This document shows, piece by piece, positions 1 to 6,821 of a stretch of 27,062 bases of DNA. A program made the position numbers and the translations under genes. This DNA comes from an uncultured Lachnospiraceae bacterium (GTDB lineage: Bacteria; Bacillota; Clostridia; Lachnospirales; Lachnospiraceae): assembly GCA_947176785.1 (NCBI GenBank), contig CAMWSA010000007.1, forward strand, positions 1-27,062, in the 5' to 3' direction. How positions within the stretch are numbered: position 1 is the first letter of the stretch; each line of letters starts with the position of its first letter. The notes under the pieces were generated by a model, which saw only the letters and a list, made by a program, of their open reading frames with translations, made no database searches and was not told the origin of the DNA.

Positions 1-53
1 CGGCATACGAGATCCTGAGATCTCTCCTGGGCTAGCACACTTGTATAAGAGAC
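1..53. other. Sequencing adapter remnant (P7 / index / Nextera end)
   Basis: Bases 1-13 (CGGCATACGAGAT) equal the 3' end of the Illumina P7 oligo. Bases 14-21 (CCTGAGAT) occupy the i7 index slot and match, from memory, Nextera XT index N715. Bases 22-53 align without gaps to the Nextera read-2 transposon end with several substitutions; the terminal TGTATAAGAGAC block (42-53) is intact. This is library-preparation sequence joined to the contig end and not organism DNA. Genomic sequence starts at about base 54. Confidence 0.93.
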
Positions 54-245
54 CTGCCTTGCACGGGCTAAGTCGGAGGAATACATGACAAAACTTTTCC
101 CGGCCAATTCACCTTTTAACTTTTCGCCAATATTTCTCGCCTGCTTTACTCCCAGTCCGGAAAGCTCCCAATCTGTCCAGGAGCCTACCATACCGTTGGT
201 ATGATGGACCGACTGCGTATGCTGAATGGTAATAATAGTTCTCAT
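54..245 (-). CDS. Histidine phosphatase family protein, N-terminal part only
   Basis: About 64 codons can be read, from an ATG at 243-245 to the adapter junction. AGGAGA lies 7 bases upstream of the ATG and sets the start. The protein opens MRTIITIQHTQS and continues with GSWTDWELSGLG and MYSSDLARARQ. This is the layout of the phosphoglycerate-mutase/histidine-phosphatase superfamily: catalytic-His strand, then the 'T..G..QA' helix, then the 'SSDLxRA' strand. The usual R-H-G signature reads Q-H-T here, so the phosphate-binding arginine is replaced by Gln and the exact activity is uncertain. It is downstream of and co-directional with the glycosidase genes, 35 bases after the first GH43 stop. 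The truncation is caused by the contig end and is not biological. Confidence 0.8.
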
Positions 246-279
246 ATCATTTCTCCTTTCGATGAAAAATGAACGCATT

Positions 280-1668
280 TTACAGGGGGATGTGGAGCAG
301 GGGCATCCCCTGTCCGTTTATATACACCCTGTGGAAGGCGGCGCATCGCTTATGGGATTTTTCCACATCCTGGGCATGGTAGGCAATCATCAAATCCCCC
401 TTCTCGTCGCGGAAAAAGGAATTGTGGCCCGGCCCTTCTATACCCTCCACCGAACCTCTGTGAAGCATGGCCGCAGGCTCCTTGTACCAGTTGTCCGTCT
501 TCAGCAAATCATCCCCCTGAGCCGCCACAAGACAGCCCACCGCATAGGTGGGATCGCAGGCCCCGCCGCCGGAGTAGGCCAGATAGACCTTATCCCCCAG
601 AAGCAGCGCATAGGGGCCCTCATTGTTAATGGTCCCCCGCTGGTTCTCCCAGCCGTACAGGGGCCTGGACAGCAGCACCGGCTCGCTGGTCAGAACCCAG
701 GGCCGCACTTCGTCGGTGGTGGCGATGTACAGCATGGAACCCGTGTCCGCCGCCGTGCCGATGCCGTAGCGATAGGACCACACCAGGTAGGAGCTTTCTC
801 CCGCCTTAAAGTAGGTCATGTCCAGGGTAATCCCGCTCTCGGTCAGGAAATCCCCGTCCTGCCTGCGCACCCGCACCGGCGCTTCCCAGCCTGTCGGGTC
901 CGTCAGGCTGCCGTTTTCCTTTAGACGCATCATATGACACTGAGGAGCCCACTGCCTGCCGCCCACCGCAAAGAGAATGTAGGCCCTCCCCCCGATCACA
1001 TGAAATTCAGGCGCCCAAAAGGTCTGTATAAACTCCCTGCCCTCGTCATAATCCAGAATACACTGCGGCTCCGCCTCCGGGGCAAAGAGTCCCGCCACCG
1101 AATCCGCCTCCCGGATAAACAGGCCGATGTTGTTATTGTTGTCGTTAGTTGCCAGGAAATACCATTTCCCTTCCCATTGAAAAATCACCGGATCCGCCCA
1201 GCCCACGGCCAGGGGAAATTCCACCTTCTTAAGCTTCACCTCCGGCATACCCCAGCGCTGCTCTATTCCCTCCCAAAGGCAGTCGGGCAGTTCCATCCGG
1301 TCCCGTGCCCCGTCATACGCTGCCTGCCACTGGCCGCGCTCCACAGACTCCTGCCGAAAGCGCAGAAAATCCTGGGTTTTCCAGAGGATCAGGCGATTCT
1401 CCCCCGTCGGCTGCCCCGCCTCGTCCACAGGCTCCGCCAGGATGCCGTAGCCCTCCTGTAGCGCCAGTACCCTGGGATTTCTGATCCCCCTGGGGGCGAT
1501 GGTGTCGTCAGGGCGTATGCCCGCCTCCGCATAGAGGATGCCGTATCCCTGATTCAGCGCATGCTCCTCCTGATCCTGCCCTGTGTACCCCATATGCACA
1601 CTGTCCGCCAACGCCCGGGAACAGTGTGGCCCGCGCGCTTCCCTTGTATACACCCTCAAATATCCCAT
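280..1668 (-). CDS. Glycoside hydrolase family 43-type protein (462 aa)
   Basis: Predicted five-bladed beta-propeller glycosidase, probably acting on arabinose- or xylose-containing side chains or oligosaccharides. Candidate catalytic residues in GH43 order are Asp159 (WADP, base), Glu221 (FWAPEF, in the position that tunes the acid) and Glu350 (NNEGPYAL, acid). His416 in GPGHNSFF matches the conserved propeller-core histidine. There is no signal peptide, so it should act in the cytoplasm on imported oligosaccharides. The ATG at 1666-1668 is chosen because AGGAGA lies just upstream; a longer reading to 1707 would bury that site. The exact GH43 subfamily and substrate cannot be told by eye. 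Its neighbours (second GH43, esterase, GH39) support hemicellulose breakdown. Confidence 0.88.
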   Translation of the reverse strand: MGYLRVYTREARGPHCSRALADSVHMGYTGQDQEEHALNQGYGILYAEAGIRPDDTIAPRGIRNPRVLALQEGYGILAEPVDEAGQPTGENRLILWKTQDFLRFRQESVERGQWQAAYDGARDRMELPDCLWEGIEQRWGMPEVKLKKVEFPLAVGWADPVIFQWEGKWYFLATNDNNNNIGLFIREADSVAGLFAPEAEPQCILDYDEGREFIQTFWAPEFHVIGGRAYILFAVGGRQWAPQCHMMRLKENGSLTDPTGWEAPVRVRRQDGDFLTESGITLDMTYFKAGESSYLVWSYRYGIGTAADTGSMLYIATTDEVRPWVLTSEPVLLSRPLYGWENQRGTINNEGPYALLLGDKVYLAYSGGGACDPTYAVGCLVAAQGDDLLKTDNWYKEPAAMLHRGSVEGIEGPGHNSFFRDEKGDLMIAYHAQDVEKSHKRCAAFHRVYINGQGMPLLHIPL

Positions 1669-1706
1669 ACCGTTTCTCCTTTTTTGCACCGCTTTCTTTA
1701 TATGCA

Positions 1707-1802
1707 TTAAACAGAATGCTCATCACCCAAAATATCATGTAAGTCTTTCACATCATCCATTGTATAGTCCCGGATAAACAATCTTTGCGTTTCAATAAAC
1801 AT
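1707..1802 (-). pseudogene. GNAT acetyltransferase, N-terminal remnant
   Basis: An ATG with a good GGAGGA site upstream opens a 31-codon reading frame: MFIETQRLFIRDYTMDDVKD, then LHDILGD, then a TAA stop. This is the typical first strand and helix of a GNAT N-acetyltransferase ('ETxRLxxRxxTxxD'), whose full length is about 150-180 residues. Nothing recognisable as the remaining acetyl-CoA-binding domain follows; the next gene's ribosome site begins within ~30 bases. I infer a deletion remnant left between the two GH43 genes. A short functional peptide is possible but unlikely. Confidence 0.7.
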
Positions 1803-1913
1803 CTGCTCTCTTCCTCCAAATTCCGATTTACAGGAAGTATTTTTATAAACGCAGCCGATGCCAAGCCCCTCCCGCACATATAAGGAAGACTTATACTCAC
1901 GTCCGAAACCCAA

Positions 1914-3314
1914 TCACCTTAGTTCAAACCCCTTCAGCATGGCATTGCCCTGCCCCCGAAATGTCAGAAACAGCGCATATTCCTCCTCCGGCAGAGCGAT
2001 ATCCGCCGCGGACTCCTCCCACACATTGGCATATTCCACCGGAAGGGCTGCCAGCACGCTGCCGCCGATTTCCGTTCTCACTTCAAATATACCCTTTGCG
2101 TAGCCCCTTGTCCAGATGCGGATTTTCCTTGCCTCCGTACCCCGGAAAAATTTGAACCCCGCCGTGGCCGTATCCTGCATATTGCCTATGTAGCCCTGAT
2201 TCTCGTCTCCGTCAATGCCGTCCTGCATGACTTTGGGCTGCTCCGGGCCGCCCACATAGGTAGAGGGCGCATCTGTAAACAGGTTGCAGGCCAGATAGGC
2301 GGGGAAATACCCCAGCCCGGGCAAAGGGCCTCCGTTTAACCCGCAGGAAGTCAGCTGCGCCTGTTCAATGCTGCCATCCTTGCGGATGGTCAGCTTCTCG
2401 GCGCAGCCCTGCCTGCTGTACCAGGTGCCGTTGGTATGGCGGTGGTAGAAAACATAGGGCTGGCCCTGGATCTCCACCATGCTTCCGTGATTGTTTGCAC
2501 CGTAGGCCGCAGGCTGCTCCCCGGGCTTGTAGCTGTTGATGTGCAGGTCGCAGTTGCTCACCAGCACCCCGCCGTAGCGGAAATCCCCCGTGGGCTTTTT
2601 GCTGATGGCATAGCAAAGCTCATGCATCACCTGGGAGGAGTAGATGAAATAGTAGGTACTGCCCTTTTTCCGAATGGACGACGCCTCAAAGAAAGCGTGG
2701 CCCTCATATGCCGTCCCCGCGCTGTATTCACAGCCCGGCACAATGATTCTGGGAGCCTCCGTTATAGTCAGCATATCCCTGTCCAAAACCGTCACCATGG
2801 CCCCATGCCGGGATTTGTCCCCCTTGCCGCAGAACCCTGTATACAGATAAGTCCTGTCCCCCTCCGTCAGCACGCCGGGGTCAAACTGGGGTTCGTCCCC
2901 GGCCCGCTCGCCCAGAAGAGTGCCGTCCGAGTAATGCACATACCCGTAAAAGGTATATTTTCCCGCCGGGGTATCACAGACCGCCACAGAAACCACCGAG
3001 ACCTTATCCAGCACATAATACAGATAATACCTGCCGTCCGGTCCCACCGTCACATCCGGCGCATAGAGGCACATCTTCCCCGCCCTGTTAAAGGGATCGT
3101 CCGTCCTCTCATAGATCACGCCCTCATACCGCCAGTTTCCCAGATCGTCCACCGGTGCCGACCAGCACACATAATCCCCCATGCAAAACACATAACCATT
3201 GTAAAAATCATGGGAGCCGTACACATACACCCTGTCCCCAAACACATAGGGCTCCGCGTCCGGGATATACTCCCAGGAGGGCAGATAGGGATTCCACGCC
3301 TGTTTTTTGCTCAT
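1914..3314 (-). CDS. Glycoside hydrolase family 43 protein with C-terminal sugar-binding-like domain (466 aa)
   Basis: Putative arabinofuranosidase/xylosidase. Residues 1-325 form the GH43 propeller, with Asp19 (YIPDAEPYVF, base), Asp87 (YAPDV) and Glu210 (FFEASSI, acid). NNHGSMVEI (around His276) matches the late conserved histidine. Residues ~345-466 are strand-rich and resemble the CBM6-like modules often fused to GH43, but this is by shape only. No signal peptide is seen. The start MSKKQAWNPY is chosen because the open frame upstream runs through a tandem hairpin repeat (3317-3449) that is clearly leader DNA. The ribosome site before this ATG is weak (GATGGGT), which leaves room for translational control by the leader. 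Substrate is inferred from context only. Confidence 0.88.
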   Translation of the reverse strand: MSKKQAWNPYLPSWEYIPDAEPYVFGDRVYVYGSHDFYNGYVFCMGDYVCWSAPVDDLGNWRYEGVIYERTDDPFNRAGKMCLYAPDVTVGPDGRYYLYYVLDKVSVVSVAVCDTPAGKYTFYGYVHYSDGTLLGERAGDEPQFDPGVLTEGDRTYLYTGFCGKGDKSRHGAMVTVLDRDMLTITEAPRIIVPGCEYSAGTAYEGHAFFEASSIRKKGSTYYFIYSSQVMHELCYAISKKPTGDFRYGGVLVSNCDLHINSYKPGEQPAAYGANNHGSMVEIQGQPYVFYHRHTNGTWYSRQGCAEKLTIRKDGSIEQAQLTSCGLNGGPLPGLGYFPAYLACNLFTDAPSTYVGGPEQPKVMQDGIDGDENQGYIGNMQDTATAGFKFFRGTEARKIRIWTRGYAKGIFEVRTEIGGSVLAALPVEYANVWEESAADIALPEEEYALFLTFRGQGNAMLKGFELR

Positions 3315-3316
3315 AT

Positions 3317-3449
3317 TTATACCCATCTGCGCGCTGCGGCGCGCACTCAAATCAATCGTTGCATACGCATTTTTATTCAACCTTATACCCCTCCGTGCGC
3401 TGCGGCGCACCACTCACATCAATCGTTGAATACGCATTTTTATTCAACC
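3317..3449 (-). repeat. Tandem ~66-base repeat (two units) with paired hairpins
   Basis: Unit A spans 3317-3382 and unit B 3383-3449. Each holds a perfect 6-bp G/C stem with a 4-base loop: A at 3329-3344 (GCGCGC/GCGCGC), B at 3395-3410 (GTGCGC/GCGCAC). The arms differ by a compensating T-A to C-G change. Each also has TTGAATA paired with TATTCAA about 8 bases away (one mismatch in A). Read on the minus strand each unit contains a 7-codon open frame, MRIQRLM in B (3413-3436) and MRMQRLI in A (3347-3370), both ending TGA. The repeat lies directly upstream of the GH43 start. Confidence 0.85.
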
Positions 3450-3554
3450 ATGCCTTTCCACATATCTCCGGCCCGGGCAAAACTCCAGGTTTTACCCTGC
3501 CCGGGCCGCAGCCATTTCTTTTCTATCACGTAAATGCACAGCCCTTACGCATTC

Positions 3555-5135
3555 TCACCGCTCCATTTCATCCCCGCTTTGCTTCAGCAGGCGCTCCGTC
3601 AGATTTTCCATCAGGAACCGCATAAACGGCGAGTCTTTCTCCCGCCCGGGCAAAGCCCCCCGAGTGGTGAACACCATCTCGCAGGGATTCGCCGCCGTGT
3701 ACGGCTCCCACCGGGGCATGGGGCTTCCGTCCGCATCTTGGCCGTTGGGATCTCCGGTCTTGACAAAATTGGCCCAATAATTGCACATCTGCCTTGCCAG
3801 ATCATAATGCTTTCCCGTAAACGGCCTCCAGCACTTAGCCAGCGTCTCAAAGAAAAACCACAGATCCACGGAGTGGAAGGTGCCCGGATGATCCCAGCCC
3901 GGAATCTCCGGGGCGAAGCGGTAATAGTACCCCCGGCTTCCCCGTCCGTTTCTCTCATCCTGCAAAAAGGCGCTCTTCACCGTACACTCAATGCCGCTGA
4001 CAGCCGCATATTCTTCCTGCCCTGCCCCGTCCCCCTCTCCGGGGGCCGCCTGCCGGGATGTCTGTGCCTCCGGGAAAGCCAGAAACTGCCCGGCCTTCTG
4101 ACCGAATATCTCCCTCACCTTATCCTGGTATTCCTGCCGGGAGGCGGCGCGTATCAGATTGGGGAATTCATCCTCCGTGTTGCCCGCCAGCAGGGGGACC
4201 TGCGCATGCTCTCCCCGCATATACCGTCCCATGGGTTCCCCGGGGCAGAAATGCCCGTCTATGGAAATGCTCATCCTGGGGTGGCTTTGGGCATACTCCG
4301 CATACTTATCCCGAATGTACAGGGCGTCCAGTTCCCTGGCCCGGGCAATGCTGCCCACCCCCAGAACCTTCAGAAAATCCACGCCCTTTTTCTCCGCCGC
4401 CGCAAGGCTCCCCGGCGTGATAAACCGATCTTCCTCATAGGGACTGCGAATCATGCCACTGAGTACGATGGCCCGCTGGAACAGCCCGTCGTTGTCGGGG
4501 CAGTTCATCTGCGCCAGCACACTGGCCCCGCCCGCGGACTGGCCCGCCAGGGTAATCTGCTCCGGGTCTCCGCCAAAGGCCGCAATATTGCGGATTACCC
4601 ATTTAAGTCCTGCCTGCTGATCCAGACAGCCGAAATTCGTTGGCGCGTCCGGCTGCTCCGCCGTCAACTCCGGATGGGCCATAAACCCCAGCGCCCCCAG
4701 CCGGTAATTGACGGATACCACAATGATCCCCCTCCGGGCCAGCCTTTCCCCGTCAAACTCCATCTCGGCGGGATATCCCCACTGAAAACCGCCGCCAAAG
4801 TACCAGACCAGCACCGGCAGCTTCTCCTTGGGGCTTTTGGCCCCTGTCCAGATGTTCAGATACAGGCAGTCCTCGTCCATGGGGATCTCCGGATCCACAT
4901 GCCACTCCCTGCAATAGATATCCGTTCCCAGCCCCGGCGTGTCCTGTATGGAAATGGGGGCAAATTCATACGCCTCCCTGATCCCTTCCCAGTCCCCGCA
5001 GGGCTGGGGTGCCCGCCACCTGTTGGCCCCCGTGGGCGGGGCCGCAAAGGGAATCCCCTTAAATACCGTAATTCTGGGGTCTGCTCCGGGCAGACCTCTC
5101 ACCATACCGTTTTCTGTCTTCGTCGTCCTGATCAT
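3555..5135 (-). CDS. Type-B carboxylesterase (alpha/beta hydrolase, 526 aa)
   Basis: Esterase of the carboxylesterase/para-nitrobenzyl-esterase family. The fold markers are in order: FKGIPFA..P.G..RW at 25-40, DEDCLYLNIW at 87-96, oxyanion-hole WYFGGGF at 111-117, nucleophile elbow GQSAGG with Ser200, acidic residue in AGNTEDEF (Glu321 or Glu323), and His421 in GTFHSVDLWFFF, which matches the usual GxxHxxDxxxxF. Length fits the family. There is no signal peptide. In this cluster it may remove acetyl or feruloyl esters from hemicellulose oligosaccharides, but the family has broad specificity and this is inference. The ATG at 5133-5135 follows AGAGGGG; an upstream in-frame GTG at 5162 lacks a ribosome site. 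Confidence 0.9.
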   Translation of the reverse strand: MIRTTKTENGMVRGLPGADPRITVFKGIPFAAPPTGANRWRAPQPCGDWEGIREAYEFAPISIQDTPGLGTDIYCREWHVDPEIPMDEDCLYLNIWTGAKSPKEKLPVLVWYFGGGFQWGYPAEMEFDGERLARRGIIVVSVNYRLGALGFMAHPELTAEQPDAPTNFGCLDQQAGLKWVIRNIAAFGGDPEQITLAGQSAGGASVLAQMNCPDNDGLFQRAIVLSGMIRSPYEEDRFITPGSLAAAEKKGVDFLKVLGVGSIARARELDALYIRDKYAEYAQSHPRMSISIDGHFCPGEPMGRYMRGEHAQVPLLAGNTEDEFPNLIRAASRQEYQDKVREIFGQKAGQFLAFPEAQTSRQAAPGEGDGAGQEEYAAVSGIECTVKSAFLQDERNGRGSRGYYYRFAPEIPGWDHPGTFHSVDLWFFFETLAKCWRPFTGKHYDLARQMCNYWANFVKTGDPNGQDADGSPMPRWEPYTAANPCEMVFTTRGALPGREKDSPFMRFLMENLTERLLKQSGDEMER

Positions 5136-5246
5136 AGCCCCTCTTTTCCGTGCATGCCGCACATATCCTATCGAGCGATTTATTATGGTGTTAGTTAAAA
5201 GCTCCCTTTTCGGAAAAGTGTTGCTTGTATTCCTCCATAATTCTTG

Positions 5247-6755
5247 TCACTCCCCAAGCTGCATCACTCTCTCGTAAGAGTATCCCCTGTCCGGCCTGAT
5301 CCTTCCGGGATTCCAGGCAAAATACACCACACCGTTCTCCCGCACCGGAAATTCCAGTTCCACCCTGCCGTCTGCGGGAACCATGCGCCGGGTCTCCACA
5401 CAGGGCCGGGCCGCTGTGCGCAGCAGTTCCAGTTCCTGGGATTTTAGGCTGGACGGTTCCCCCAGGTCGTGCCACACCTTCAGCGGGTTACAGCGCTCCT
5501 CGTCCACCGTCTGAAGCACCAGGCATCCCTCCTCCCCGGCGGGCAGTTCCAGCCGTAGCATAAAATCCGCCCCCGAACGCTTTGCCGTCATATTCCAGGC
5601 CACACCCCGGCAGGAGCCGTCCTCCATCCACATAACCACCGTGTTATCGTCCCGGTGGATACAGCGTCCGGGCTTTTCCTTCAGCTTCTTATAAAACACA
5701 AAGGTCCAGAACGTGGGCTTGGGAATACAGCCGTTTGCCACCAGCCCAAATCCCCCGTGGAAAGGGGTGAAGGGCACGCCCTGCTCCTCAAACACATCTC
5801 CGAAGGTCCAGTAGGAATAAGACGCGTTGCCGTCCCCCAGCCTGGACAGCTGCCGGGCGATAAAGGCCGCGTTCTGGTTGGTGTCATGCAGCGGACAGTT
5901 GGGGATGTAGGCGGTGTTGAACTCCGTAATGTGGATCTCCAGCCCCCGGTACTCCGGGTAACTGTCTATGATTTCCCGGGTGGTCCGCAGATTGGCAAAG
6001 CCGCCCTCCGTGTCCTGCAGTTCGGCATATCCATAGTGCCCCTCCCTCTCGGGAAGCTCCGTGGTATAGTGATGCCGGGTGACAAAATCCACGGCAATCC
6101 CCTGTTCATGACAATATTCCATAAATGCCCTGATCCACACCTCGTCGCTGCCGCCGCAGACCGCCGGGCCTCCTACTCTGAAACGCAGGTCCACCTCTTT
6201 TACGGTGCGAAATGTATTGTGGAAAAGCTTAAAGTACTCCTGCATATCCGCATGTTCCCAGAAACCCGGCAGGTTTGGCTCGTTCCACACTTCAATGGGC
6301 CAGGTCACCACCTCCTCCCGGCCATATCTCCGGCACAGGTGCAGCAGCAGTTCCTTCACCATGTCATTCCAGCGCTAATAGGAGGCCGGCGGAGTGGTAT
6401 TGCCCTTCCAGTAAAAAACGGTCTGACTGCCGCTGGCCAATTTTTCCGGCATAAAGCCCAATTCCAGAAAGGGCTTAAGCCCCAGCCTGCGGTAGCTGTC
6501 CATCACCCGGTCCAGATAGGTATAGTTGTACTCCGGGCTGCCCCCCTCCCCCTCCTGACAGATAGCCATATCGTCGCAGAAAAGACCATGTCCCCTGATA
6601 TGTTCAAAGCCTATATACTCCTGCACCAGCTTAAGCTGCTCCTGATATTCCTGATGCAGGGCCAGGCCCATCCGCCCGGTGCCGACACAATAATCAACCC
6701 GGTTGGAAAAACCTACCTCTGCATTTACGTCCAGAATTACTTTTTTCTCCGGCAC
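5247..6755 (-). pseudogene. xynB: GH39 beta-xylosidase interrupted by one in-frame TAG
   Basis: The frame 6755 to 5247 reads as one GH39 beta-xylosidase except for TAG at 6375-6377 (codon 127). Before it the protein runs 126 residues and ends NTTPPASY. After it the same frame continues RWNDMVKELLLHLCRRYG and EVWNEPNLPGFW. Counted through the stop, the NEP acid/base Glu is at 159 and the nucleophile Glu (HITEFN) at 278, close to the 160/277 known for Thermoanaerobacterium XynB. Total length (~502) fits the family. The likely ancestral codon is CAG (Gln). The start is a GTG at 6753-6755 after GGAAGGGGG. An internal ATG at 6360-6362 could start a 371-residue fragment, but that would lack the first third of the barrel. 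Cause: nonsense mutation, strain variant or base-call error. Confidence 0.88.
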
Positions 6756-6821
6756 GATATACCCCCTTCCCGCATACCGTAGCCCAGCCCGGCTATGCGT
6801 CTGTTTTTGTGACAGGCCCTG

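Noticed and set aside
3317..3449. TTGAATA..TATTCAA units read as ArgR (ARG-box) operators
   Set aside because: The TGAAT/ATTCA halves are similar, but the spacing is longer than a classical ARG box and one unit breaks the symmetry. No arginine gene is adjacent, so the similarity is not enough.
3534..5198. 554-codon plus-strand open frame opposite the carboxylesterase
   Set aside because: Pro/His/Arg-rich translation with no family motif or ribosome site, fully antisense to a gene with an intact catalytic triad. Long antisense frames of this kind (also 2436-3533, 19785-21047, 24679-25956) are expected in G/C-rich coding DNA.
6375..6377. TAG as a reassigned sense codon
   Set aside because: The XRE gene, the ABC permease at 16528 and the small membrane peptide all end naturally at TAG, so standard stop use is more likely than recoding.
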